From positions 669,311-733,310 of the forward strand of contig HG799465.1 in the NCBI GenBank assembly GCA_000531095.1: 64,000 nt of DNA, given 5' to 3'. A model generated the notes under the pieces. The model had not been told where the DNA came from and made no database searches. It worked only from the letters and a program-made list of their open reading frames with translations. Position 1 is the stretch's first letter, and the number at the start of each line of letters is the position of its first letter. The DNA comes from Gemmata massiliana. Its GTDB lineage: Bacteria > Planctomycetota > Planctomycetia > Gemmatales > Gemmataceae. The translations under genes were made by a program, and so were the position numbers. Shown here in pieces: positions 17,524 through 26,612 of this stretch.

Positions 17524-18650
17524 ACCAAGCGCCCGGCGCATCGCCCCTGACTCGCTCACGGTTTGTTCCTCACTTGCGTAACCCCGTGATCGTACAAGCA
17601 TCCCCCTCGTCCGGGTCCAGTACCCGCCGGCGCGCCATGCGAACGGTGTTGTGGGGCGCGGTCGCACTTCTCGTCGCGAACGCGGTCCTGTCCGTTTCGG
17701 TTGAAACAGCACTACCGCAAGTGCGCGACCCGGAGTACGGCTACCGGCTCGTGCGCCTGCGGGCGCAGCAGCGCGCCCACCCGGACCGGCCGCTGGTGCT
17801 CGTGGTCGGCACGTCGCGCACGCAGAACGTGATCGACCCGTCGGCAATGGAGTTCCCGGACGAACCCGGATCGCCCCTCGTGTTCAATTTCGGGCAGTCC
17901 GGTGCCCGGCCGCCGCACCTGCGCCTGGCGCTCCAGCGCCTGTTCGACGACGGCGTGCGCCCGGCCGCGGTCGTGGTCGAAATTCTCCCCGGGACGCTCG
18001 CGTACCACGGGTCCGCCGACGACCTGTTCCGCGACCAGCCCGCGCGCCTCACCGCGACCGACCTGAAGCACCTGGAACCGTACCTCGACGACCCGGCCGC
18101 GCTCCGGCGCCGGTGGCTCGGCACCCGGGTGAACTCGTGGGAGGCGTTCCACATGACGATCCTCAGCCACCTGGCACCGGAGATCCAGCCGTGGCCGGAG
18201 CGCGTGGCGTTCCAGTGGACCATGACCGACGCGCGGGGGTTCAGCGCGTACCCGCAGACCGTTTCCCCCGCGGACCGCGAGCGCAAGCGGGACCGCGCGT
18301 TCGCCGGTTACGGGACCGCGGTCCGCGACCTCCACGTGCGCCCGCTTGCGGAGCGCGCGTTCCGCGACCTCGTGGGGGATTGCCGCGCCGCGGGCGTTCC
18401 GGTCGCGTTCTACTTCGCCCCCGAGTCGCCGATATTCCGAAGCTGGTACTCGCCCGAATCTCGGGAGACTCTGGGCGCGTTCGCGCGAATGCTGTCGGAC
18501 GAGTTGAGGTGTCCGGTATTTGACGCACCGACCGATTTCGCGGAAGAAGACTTCGCCGACGGGCACCACGCCCTGCGCCCCGCTGCGGCGCGGTTCAGTC
18601 GCGTGCTGGCGGACCGGTACCTCAAGCCGTGGCTCGAGTCTATTCGGTAG
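17520..18650 (+). CDS. SGNH-like membrane-anchored protein 4 of 5
   Basis: A 376-residue protein started by GTG with a four-base GTGA overlap with the gene before. A membrane helix covers about residues 41-60, followed by VRDPEYGYRLVRLR. The motifs are LVVGTSRTQNV, NFGQSGARPPH, PESPIFRSWYSPES and ADGHHALRPAA. Codon GC is higher than in copies 1 to 3 (third positions nearly all G or C), which could mean a younger copy or stronger expression. It is presumed to act outside the cytoplasmic membrane. Confidence 0.75.
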   Translation: MNQAPGASPLTRSRFVPHLRNPVIVQASPSSGSSTRRRAMRTVLWGAVALLVANAVLSVSVETALPQVRDPEYGYRLVRLRAQQRAHPDRPLVLVVGTSRTQNVIDPSAMEFPDEPGSPLVFNFGQSGARPPHLRLALQRLFDDGVRPAAVVVEILPGTLAYHGSADDLFRDQPARLTATDLKHLEPYLDDPAALRRRWLGTRVNSWEAFHMTILSHLAPEIQPWPERVAFQWTMTDARGFSAYPQTVSPADRERKRDRAFAGYGTAVRDLHVRPLAERAFRDLVGDCRAAGVPVAFYFAPESPIFRSWYSPESRETLGAFARMLSDELRCPVFDAPTDFAEEDFADGHHALRPAAARFSRVLADRYLKPWLESIR

Positions 18651-18679
18651 CACACTTAGTTCTTTCGCCAGGTTCGCTG

Positions 18680-19924
18680 ATGCCCGGTTCGCCGCGCTTG
18701 AATTCGCTGATATTGGGCCAACTGTCCCGCGCCGTCTCGTTCCGAGAGCGCCGCAACAGATTGGATCGACCACTCGAAAGCGGTGACGCTTCTCGGGAAC
18801 GGGTCGTTGCGGCCCGGTACCAGGAAGTTAAAACCGGCACCGCAGCCCCCCCCCGCGCACAGAGTGCGCCCCGCTCGGCGCGCACGAACCGGGGCCGGTC
18901 GGCCCGGGTCGCGCTGGGGATCGGGTTCGGACTGTTCGCGTTACTCACCGGCGCACTGACCATAGCATCAGAAACGGTAAAGCCGGAGCTACGAGACCCG
19001 GAATACGTGTACCGACTAAAGCACGTGCGAACGTGGCAGGCCGAGCGCCCCGAGCGCCCGCTGGTTCTGGTCCTCGGTTCGTCGCGTGCCCAAATGGGTG
19101 TCTCGCCCGCCGCGATGAACTTCCCGGACGAACCCGGCGCGCCGGTCGTCTACAACTTCGGGTACCGCGCCGCCCCGCCGCTCGTTTCGTGGCTGATGCT
19201 CGCCCGTGCCCTCGACGACGGTGTGAAGCCCCGCGCGGTGTTGCTGTTTGTCGGCCAAGCCGAAACGGTCACGGGCGGACCGGCCGAGGTGCAAGTCTGG
19301 CCGCGGCGCGACGGGCTTTCGGGGGCCGACCTCCGCCGACTCGCGCCCTACGAAGCGGGCGGCACGGAGCTGCGCCGCGCGCTCCGAACGGCGCGGATTA
19401 ATCCCTGGTCCGTGCGCTGGGACGCGATCGTCGGAGAGTTGGCCCCGGACATGCGCGCCGGGGCCGTGAAGTTCGAGAGCCGGTCGTGGGAGGAGATGGA
19501 TTCGTTCGGCTTCGTCCGGTTCCCGGTCGAGCACCTTTGGGAAACGAAGCGCGACCTGTTGCGGGAGAACGCACGCGCTCAAGCACGTGTGACCAACCGC
19601 AAGGACATCAGCGACATCTCGGACCGGGCGATACGCGACTTGGTGGCCCGGTGCCGCGCGGAGGGGATCGCGGTCGCGGTCGTGTGGGCACCCGAATCGC
19701 CGTGGTTGCGCGGGTTGTACTGCCCGTGTGCGCACGGGCGCATCGAGTACTACACCCATGTACTGGAAAGCGAGGTCGGGGTTCCGGTGTTCGCGGCCCC
19801 GACGCACTTCGCCGAAGAGGATTTCGTGGACGGCTACCACCTGACCCCGGACGGGGCCGCGAAGTACAGCCGGTGGTTCGCCGATACGCACCTCCGCCCC
19901 TGGTTGGCGAAGGCGCGCGAGTAG
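18680..19924 (+). CDS. SGNH-like membrane-anchored protein 5 of 5
   Basis: The start is uncertain. The ATG at 18680 gives 414 residues; a GTG at 18629, overlapping the previous gene by 22 bases, gives 431. Either leaves a longer N-terminal tail before the membrane helix (ALGIGFGLFALLTGALTIA) than the other copies have. The motifs are LVLGSSRAQMG, where the usual Thr after Arg is Ala, PESPWLRGLY, and VDGYHLTPDGA, where the first of the two His residues is Tyr. It is the most divergent member. The frame ends four bases before the convergent hydrolase gene. Confidence 0.72.
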   Translation: MPGSPRLNSLILGQLSRAVSFRERRNRLDRPLESGDASRERVVAARYQEVKTGTAAPPRAQSAPRSARTNRGRSARVALGIGFGLFALLTGALTIASETVKPELRDPEYVYRLKHVRTWQAERPERPLVLVLGSSRAQMGVSPAAMNFPDEPGAPVVYNFGYRAAPPLVSWLMLARALDDGVKPRAVLLFVGQAETVTGGPAEVQVWPRRDGLSGADLRRLAPYEAGGTELRRALRTARINPWSVRWDAIVGELAPDMRAGAVKFESRSWEEMDSFGFVRFPVEHLWETKRDLLRENARAQARVTNRKDISDISDRAIRDLVARCRAEGIAVAVVWAPESPWLRGLYCPCAHGRIEYYTHVLESEVGVPVFAAPTHFAEEDFVDGYHLTPDGAAKYSRWFADTHLRPWLAKARE

Positions 19925-19928
19925 CGGC

Positions 19929-20819
19929 TTACTTCTCGGCCTTGCCCAACAGGTCGCGGGCCTTCATCCAGTCGAGGAGTCGATCGGGCCACGTCTCGAC
20001 CGACTTCTCGCCGCCGGTCCACTTCGGGTCGCGGCCCAACCCGACCCCGTGCCGCCCCTTTTCGTAAATGTGCATCTCGATCGGCACGCCGGCCTTCTTG
20101 CACGCGAGGTAGAAGCGCACCGCGTTCTCGGGCACCACGGCCGTGTCCGCGCTCGTGTGGAACAGGAACGTCGGCGGGGTGTCCTTCGTCACCTGCTTCT
20201 CGTTCGAGTACAGCTCGATGAGTTTCGCGCCCGGGTTGTCGCCGAGCAAGTTCTTGCGGCTCCCGCCGTGCGTCACGCCGTCCTCCATTGAGATGACCGG
20301 GTACGCGAGGACCGCGAAGTCCGGGCGGCAGCTCTCCTTCTCGACGTCGTCGTTCTTCAACCCGCCCTTATCGAAGTGCGTGGCCGCGGTGCTCGCCAGG
20401 TGCCCGCCCGCCGAGAAGCCCATGATGCCGACGCGATTGGGATCGACGCCATAGTCCTTCGCCTTCGCGCGCACCAAGCGGATGGCGCGCTGCGCGTCCG
20501 CGAGCGGGGCCTCGCCGAGCGGACCGGGGCGGTCCTTCCCCACGATCCGGTACTTCAGCACGAACGCGGTCACCCCGGCCTTGGTGAAGAACTCCGCGAC
20601 CTGCTTGCCCTCGTGGTCGTCGGCCAGGAACCCGTACCCCCCGCCGGGGCACACAACGACCGCGGCCCCGTTGGGCTTCGCGGGCCGGTACGCGGTGAGT
20701 TCCGGTTTGTCGGTCGCCGAGTCCCCGACCGCGTGCGGCGCTTTGCCGGACCATAATGGGATCGGTTTCGGGGCGGGATCGGCCGCGACGAGCGCGAAAA
20801 GCAGAGGGGCACAGAACAT
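19929..20819 (-). CDS. Secreted alpha/beta hydrolase, acetyl-esterase/BD-FAE type
   Basis: A 296-residue protein with a short signal peptide (FCAPLLFALVAADPAP). The hydrolase fold is clear: oxyanion motif CPGGGYGFLA (about residue 57), nucleophile elbow GFSAGGHLAS (serine near 138), an acid in HTSADTAVVP and the catalytic histidine in KGRHGVGLG. Enzymes of this type remove acetyl or feruloyl groups from sugars such as xylan. It is convergent with the SGNH array and ends four bases away, so a link to acylated glycans is attractive but not shown. No paired transporter is nearby. Confidence 0.88.
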   Translation of the reverse strand: MFCAPLLFALVAADPAPKPIPLWSGKAPHAVGDSATDKPELTAYRPAKPNGAAVVVCPGGGYGFLADDHEGKQVAEFFTKAGVTAFVLKYRIVGKDRPGPLGEAPLADAQRAIRLVRAKAKDYGVDPNRVGIMGFSAGGHLASTAATHFDKGGLKNDDVEKESCRPDFAVLAYPVISMEDGVTHGGSRKNLLGDNPGAKLIELYSNEKQVTKDTPPTFLFHTSADTAVVPENAVRFYLACKKAGVPIEMHIYEKGRHGVGLGRDPKWTGGEKSVETWPDRLLDWMKARDLLGKAEK

Positions 20820-20894
20820 GCTCGGGAACTCCGCGTGGGAGGAACGGTGAGTGGGAGCGGTGGGAAGCGAACTTTTTTCCGCCAGGGTGAATCG

Positions 20895-20900
20895 TATAAT
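20895..20900 (+). promoter_or_regulatory. Probable -10 box of ssrA
   Basis: TATAAT lies 34 bases before the mature 5' end of tmRNA, in the sequence CGTATAAT that also occurs at the other two promoter-like sites of the window. The -35 box is poor (T-rich, near 20872). A precursor would be trimmed by RNase P. Confidence 0.5.
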
Positions 20901-20933
20901 ACCGGTGCCTATCGAAGGAGTAGGTAATTAACC

Positions 20934-21339
<406 letters not shown>

Positions 21340-21341
21340 CT

Positions 21342-21851
21342 GTTCGGATTTGCAGTATCTCGCAGATCGTCGCACGGAGTAGCGTAACTCGCTACTCCGT
21401 CGGCGTTTGCACTCCCCTCTTGCGACTCCTTGCTATTAGCTGCCGGAACCTGCTGTGCCGCATTTTGCGCTGGCTGTGCGCCGCTTTTTGCGCCGCCCTC
21501 CGGTACCCAGGTGGCGGCTCGCTCGAATGCGGATTCTGTCGGGTCGACGTAGTGGCGTAGCGCCACCGAAGGCGTGTTCCCGAGCCACTTCGTCACCGTT
21601 GCGAGTGGGAACGTTTGTGCGAGGTCCGACTCGCAACTCGCTCGAAGTGAGTGCCACAACCGCGGCCACGGATCGACTCCGGCACGGCGGATGATTTTCT
21701 CGAACGTGGTTCGGAGATTCGCGTTCACCCAGCCGTTCGGACCGTGTGCCCGTTGACGGTATTCGAGAGGAAGTACGAACATCGAACCTTCTTCCGCGTG
21801 CTCGAACGCCGTTTCGAGGTACGGGCGGAGCAACGGGAACAGCGGGATCAC
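21342..21851 (-). pseudogene. Tyrosine recombinase (integrase) C-terminal relic next to ssrA
   Basis: The frame holds the catalytic C-terminus of a phage-type integrase. It contains VIPLFPLLRPYLE, RLWHSLRASCESDLA with the His-x-x-Arg box, and WLGNTPSVALRHYV with the probable tyrosine nucleophile. The N-terminal domain and the first catalytic arginine are missing, because the sequence is replaced at about 21852 by a transposase relic on the other strand. The open frame runs on into tmRNA antisense (stop at 21054), which is common when an integrase gene lies against its own attachment site. It marks an old island insertion at the 3' end of ssrA. Confidence 0.8.
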
Positions 21852-21853
21852 TG

Positions 21854-22012
21854 CACAAGGGCGCCGCCCCTCAGGTTCTCGCGGCCTTGCGCAATGCCGT
21901 GGTTCATCTGTTGTCCGGAGTCCGGGCCAAGAATCACTCCGAGGCCATCGAACAACTTCAAATACACCCGGACCAAGCACAGGCGCTTATCGGCATCCCG
22001 CAAGGTGAATAA
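21854..22012 (+). pseudogene. Transposase C-terminal relic, copy 2
   Basis: About 52 codons remain: KGAAPQVLAALRNAVVHLL, then EAIEQLQIHPDQAQALIGI and a stop. It is the better kept counterpart of the relic at 3291-3477. It starts exactly where integrase homology on the other strand ends, so an insertion sequence cut the integrase and was then itself mostly lost. No DDE catalytic domain remains. Confidence 0.65.
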
Positions 22013-22062
22013 AGGAACGGCCCTGCCCGCTCAACACCGCCCCAAACAATAGGGGCACCCGC

Positions 22063-22088
22063 GCCCGGCATTCTTGTGTCGGGCGCTT
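22063..22088. terminator. Hairpin between transposase relic and DUF4340 gene
   Basis: GCGCCCGGCA (22063-22072) pairs with TGTCGGGCGC (22079-22088) through one G-U pair. There is no clear T-run, so it may only stabilise the 3' end of the DUF4340 operon transcript that comes from the right. Confidence 0.4.
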
Positions 22089-22134
22089 CGTATTAGTCGA
22101 TCGCGCCGCGCGAGGATCGCGGCGCCTATCTTGC

Positions 22135-25100
22135 CTATTTCTTCTGGATGTACGTCGCGCGGTCGCGCGTGAGCCGTGCGGTGTCCGCCGCAGAGAGAAC
22201 GAACACGTCGGTGCGGTTCTTATCGACCACGCGCGCGTACCGCTGTTTGTCGTTCGTGCCGCCGACCACGCCGCCGACTTCGAGTACGCGCTTGCTGCCG
22301 TCCTTGAACGTGACCGTGAGCGCCACTTCCGGCTTATCCAGTCCGAAGAGTTTCGGGTCGCCTTTTTCGTCCACCGCGAAACGCTCCACTTGAAGCGCGG
22401 TCAGACTGCCGAGCAGTTCCGTGATCGCGGGCACGCTGATCGCGTCGGTCGGGGCCGCGGCATCGGTCCACGCGGTCCCGTTCTTCTGGAGCGTGAAGGT
22501 CTTGTTACCGCGTGCGATTTCGATCGTCTCCGCCTGGAACGCATCGAGCGTCCACGGCTTCCGCGTGCGGTATTCTGCGAGCACCTTCCCGGTTTGCGGC
22601 GCGCCCAGCAGGGCTACCATGCCGTCTTTGCTGGCCCGCACGTGCACGCGGCCGTCCGGAGCCGTTTTGCCGACCAGGAGCGTGAGTACGGTCTTGTCGC
22701 CGTTGGTAACGGTCCAAGTCGCTTCCGGTTTATCGAGACCGAACGGTTTTAGGTCCGTGGGCTTCTCGGCTACCCAGTCGCTCGCGCGCAGTTTGCCGAG
22801 TTCGTTGACCAGGTCGTCGAGCGCGGCCTGTTCCGCGTCGGCCGTGATGGGGGCGGTGACCTTCCAGGTGCCGTTCACTTTGGAGAAGGTGACCTTCCGG
22901 TCGCCGCGTTCGAGCTGGAGCTTGTCCGCGTCCACGAACTTGACGAGCGTCCGGTCACGGAAGGAAACCGGTGCGGCGAGCAATTTTTGTGCGAGCGCGC
23001 CGCTCAGGACGCCCACGGTCGCGTCGGCACCTGCGGCCTCGATGGTGACGTAGCGGTCGCCGTCGGGTTTAGCGGCATCCACAGGTCGCCCCACACGCAG
23101 CACCTTCTGTTCGGCCTTCTCGCCCACGGTCAGGGTGATCGTCGCTTCGGGCGGTTCGAGGCCGTACTGCTTGAGAACGTCGTCCTTCTTGCCGAACGCC
23201 GCGACCTTTTCGGCCCGCAGCCGGCCGAGCGCCTCGGCGAGTTCGTCCATCAGCGGTTGATCGGCCTTCTGCTTGGCGGGCTTCACGACGTCCCACCCTA
23301 CGGCCGCACTCGGAGTGAGTTCGAGTTCCTCTTTGCCCTTCGTCCGCAGTAAGCCGTTCAGCGTGGCCGGATCGAACGCGAGGAGCGTGCGGTCGGCGAA
23401 CTCTAATTTGGTCCGCGCGAGTTGCGCGACCGCGGCCCCAGGAAGCACACCGACCGCTTTGCCGTCGTCCACGCGCACGAACCGCCCGCCGAGCACGTCG
23501 AGCTTCCCGAGCTGAATTTTGTGCGTGGTGGGTTTGTCACCGCCGAATGTGACGGTGAGCGTGAACGCAGGCTTGTCCAGTCCGAAGTCGGCCCACTTCA
23601 CCGCGTCGCCGTAGGCCGCGAGGCGCTCGACCGGGAGCGGTGAGAGGAGCGACACCAACTGACCAGCTGCGACCGTATCGACGGTGAACGCGGCGCCCTC
23701 GGCCTTCCACATACCCTTGTCGTCTTTTGCCAGAGTGACAGCGCTCTCGGGCTTTTCGCCGCTGATTTGGACCTTCGTAACCTTCGCGGTATCGAGGAAC
23801 AGCAAGTTCCGATCGAGCAGTGCGAGCGGCGACATTTGGACCGCGAACAGGTACCCGGGCGGAATCACGAACACGGGGGCGTTCGGCTCGTCGAGTTTCG
23901 CGTAGCGGTCGAACCCGCCGGGCGTAACGCCGCCGATGACGACGGTCCTCATCACGTTGCGTTCCGTGTCGCCGGTCTTTTCGGTGTAGGCGAACTTCAC
24001 CTTTGCGAGCGGCTTGTCGAAGCCGAACTTCGCCGGGTCGGTGGTGGAGAGGGCCTCGTACTTGGCCGCGTTCAATACGCCCAAACCGGTGAGTGCGGGT
24101 TGTGCGGTGACGAACGGGACCGGGGCCGTGAACGGACCGGAGAGCTTCCAGTTCGTGCCGTCTTTTGTGAGCGCGAACGAATCGCTCGGCGTGTCGAAAC
24201 GGGTGATCTCCGCGCTGGCGACCTTGTCCACCGGTACGTTCCACACTTGCAGCGGTAGTAACCCGAGCGGGCCGGCCGCGAGGCTCTCCGTGGTGGCCAA
24301 GGCGAGGCCGAACACGTTTCCGCCGTCGAGCCGCGCGAACACCTCAGTCGACTTACCCGGGCGCGGGCCGCCCACTTCGAGCTTGTACGTGCGGTCGTTG
24401 CCGAACGTGAGTTGAACCGTGAGCTTCGGTTTGTCGAGCCCGTATTCGGCCGGGTTCGTGGCACTTTCGGCGATGAACTCCGTGGCCTGAAGCCCGTTGA
24501 GTTGCCCGAGCAAGGTAGCCACGTTCGCCGAGTCGGTGTCGGACGCGACTGGGGCTGTGAGCTTCCAGGCGTCACCCGCTGGCCCCTTCTCTTGTTTCAG
24601 CGTGAAACCGAGCGGCCCGTCCACGCTCAGCGCGACGAGCTTCGCGTCCGCGGTGTCGAGCAGCTTGCGCCCGCGGTAAGCGATGGCCGGGCGCGTGAAG
24701 GTGGTGGAGACGCGCTCTGGGAATAGCTTGGGCGCGAGCCAGCCCGTCGCGTCAGGTGCGCCCGCGATGCGGTCGTCGGTGAGTGTGATGCGCGGCCAGC
24801 CTGTGAGTTGAAGGGGGAGTTTCCCCTTTGCGAAATCCGGTGCGCCGACGAGCAGCTTGTACTCTCGGGCAGGTGCTTCCGGCTCGCCCTCGGGACGCTT
24901 CTCGCGGGCTACAACGGTGATTATCGTCGTGGTCGCGGGCGCGAATCCGTACTTCGGGGGATCGGCCCGATAGAGATCGGTTGAGGAATCGCCGCGGAAG
25001 CCCGCGAGCCGGTTGACGAGTTCCTCGACGCGGGCCGTGTCCGCGAGCAGCGGGTTCGGCTTCTGGTCGATGAGCCAGCGGTCCTGCTTTTCGTCGTCCT

Positions 25101-26541
25101 TGGTCGCTTTCGGGTTCCCCGCCTTCTTGGTCAGCGCGATCGGCGGTTTGCCGGGGGCCGCGATCGTGACCGCTTGAACGTCTTCTGTGGCGAACCGTGC
25201 GACGGTCGAATCGGCCAGTTCGCCGGCCTTCGCGAACAGCCCGTCCAGTTTGTCGGCGGCGACGGTAAAGAGCTGCGAGTTGCCCTCGATTTGCGCGTAC
25301 CGGTACGTGGTCTGGACCTTGCGCGGAATGGTGCGCGGGGGCGTCCCCATTGGGCCGGGGATCGTCACCATTTCTTCGCGCTCGGTGACTTTCGCGGTGC
25401 CGCCGAACTTCACAGTAACCGTGCTCCCGTCCTTCAACCGCACGCTGACGGACTGCTTCGATTTCTTCAGGTCTTCGAGCGGGTTCGGAACGACTTCGGG
25501 GTGGAGCCGCGTGACCGCAGCCAGGAACGATTCCGCCGGTACCGCGAACTGGCGCGCGAGGGCGAACGGCTGATCGACCGTGTGTCCGCCCTGTCCGGCG
25601 GGCACGAAGTTATCGACCCACAGTTCCGGGATCGCGGTGAGAACTTGCTGAAGCTTCGTGGGGTCGACTCGATCGCGCACGGGGGCTTCGAGTGCCCAGG
25701 CGTCCGCGAGGCGGTCGGGCTGAACGGTCGCTTCTGCGCCCCGCGTGGTGACGGTAGGCGCCGGAGTCGGCGCGGTGCGTTTCAGGGTGAAGTTGCCGGT
25801 CGAGGGCCACGGCGTCAGGCCGAAGATCGTCGTGTTCTTGTTGGTGACTCGGATCTCCTCGATCGCGGCTCCGGGGAGCGTGACGGTAGTGGGGAGGCTC
25901 GGTTCCGGGGGCGCGCCGGGTTGCATGAGCGACGGGCCGCCCGCGATCTTGACGCGCTCCACGTCCGAGAAGAGTTGTCGGCGGCGGTACGCTTCGGCCG
26001 GTCGGCGCAGCACCGGCATCACGTCCGGTCCGAGCTTGAGCACCTCGTTGGCACCGTTCACGCGGACGAACGCGGCACGCGTGAACGCGGTCTCGCCGGC
26101 CCCCGGCTTGGGTTCGCCGCACTTGAGGACGTACTCTTTGCTGTTCGCGGTCACCTTAACGGTGAGCGGTTTCTGGTCGTCCGCCAGTCCGTAAGCCGCG
26201 AGGTTCGAGGTGTCGGGTAGGGCGATCGGCTGGAACCGGGTGCGCAGGTTCGCGAGCGCGCCGACGAGTTCGTCCACTTCAACGGAGCGGAGCGGCCAGT
26301 TGCCCGGCTGCGTCCACCCCTTGGCGCCCTTTTCGAGCACGAACGGTTCGCCGCCGACCGGTTGGACCTCGACGCGGGTCACGGTCGCGGGGGTGAAGTC
26401 GGTTTCGAGCGCGGTGAGTGCGGACGGGTCCGTGGGGGCGGGCTTCCGGCCGACGTTCGGCGCCCACGTGTCGCCCTTCCACAGCCACACGCCGGCGCCG
26501 GCCGCGAGGATCACGAGGACGAAGGTCGATTTCCAGTTCAT
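22135..26541 (-). CDS. Giant DUF4340 protein of the gliding-type ABC exporter operon
   Basis: A 1468-residue protein started at ATG 26541 (MNWKSTFVLVILAAGAGVWLW, one N-terminal membrane helix). The rest is built from about eight copies of a beta-rich unit. Each carries [YF]G[LF]xxP followed by a strand and a Lxx(V/L)G turn: YGLADDQKP, YGFAPAT, YGLDKPKL, FGFDKPLA, FGLDKPAF, YGLEPPEA, FGLDKPEA and FGLDKPEV. DUF4340 proteins are usually a few hundred residues and lie with GldG-like proteins. It is the last gene of the four-gene operon and would reach into the periplasm. Function unknown. Confidence 0.85.
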   Translation of the reverse strand: MNWKSTFVLVILAAGAGVWLWKGDTWAPNVGRKPAPTDPSALTALETDFTPATVTRVEVQPVGGEPFVLEKGAKGWTQPGNWPLRSVEVDELVGALANLRTRFQPIALPDTSNLAAYGLADDQKPLTVKVTANSKEYVLKCGEPKPGAGETAFTRAAFVRVNGANEVLKLGPDVMPVLRRPAEAYRRRQLFSDVERVKIAGGPSLMQPGAPPEPSLPTTVTLPGAAIEEIRVTNKNTTIFGLTPWPSTGNFTLKRTAPTPAPTVTTRGAEATVQPDRLADAWALEAPVRDRVDPTKLQQVLTAIPELWVDNFVPAGQGGHTVDQPFALARQFAVPAESFLAAVTRLHPEVVPNPLEDLKKSKQSVSVRLKDGSTVTVKFGGTAKVTEREEMVTIPGPMGTPPRTIPRKVQTTYRYAQIEGNSQLFTVAADKLDGLFAKAGELADSTVARFATEDVQAVTIAAPGKPPIALTKKAGNPKATKDDEKQDRWLIDQKPNPLLADTARVEELVNRLAGFRGDSSTDLYRADPPKYGFAPATTTIITVVAREKRPEGEPEAPAREYKLLVGAPDFAKGKLPLQLTGWPRITLTDDRIAGAPDATGWLAPKLFPERVSTTFTRPAIAYRGRKLLDTADAKLVALSVDGPLGFTLKQEKGPAGDAWKLTAPVASDTDSANVATLLGQLNGLQATEFIAESATNPAEYGLDKPKLTVQLTFGNDRTYKLEVGGPRPGKSTEVFARLDGGNVFGLALATTESLAAGPLGLLPLQVWNVPVDKVASAEITRFDTPSDSFALTKDGTNWKLSGPFTAPVPFVTAQPALTGLGVLNAAKYEALSTTDPAKFGFDKPLAKVKFAYTEKTGDTERNVMRTVVIGGVTPGGFDRYAKLDEPNAPVFVIPPGYLFAVQMSPLALLDRNLLFLDTAKVTKVQISGEKPESAVTLAKDDKGMWKAEGAAFTVDTVAAGQLVSLLSPLPVERLAAYGDAVKWADFGLDKPAFTLTVTFGGDKPTTHKIQLGKLDVLGGRFVRVDDGKAVGVLPGAAVAQLARTKLEFADRTLLAFDPATLNGLLRTKGKEELELTPSAAVGWDVVKPAKQKADQPLMDELAEALGRLRAEKVAAFGKKDDVLKQYGLEPPEATITLTVGEKAEQKVLRVGRPVDAAKPDGDRYVTIEAAGADATVGVLSGALAQKLLAAPVSFRDRTLVKFVDADKLQLERGDRKVTFSKVNGTWKVTAPITADAEQAALDDLVNELGKLRASDWVAEKPTDLKPFGLDKPEATWTVTNGDKTVLTLLVGKTAPDGRVHVRASKDGMVALLGAPQTGKVLAEYRTRKPWTLDAFQAETIEIARGNKTFTLQKNGTAWTDAAAPTDAISVPAITELLGSLTALQVERFAVDEKGDPKLFGLDKPEVALTVTFKDGSKRVLEVGGVVGGTNDKQRYARVVDKNRTDVFVLSAADTARLTRDRATYIQKK

Positions 26542-26612
26542 CTCGGTTACCAACAGGTGCCGGTGTTACGGCCCGGTGCGGGGCCAAGAGGACAGCACTC
26601 GCGAACTCACGT

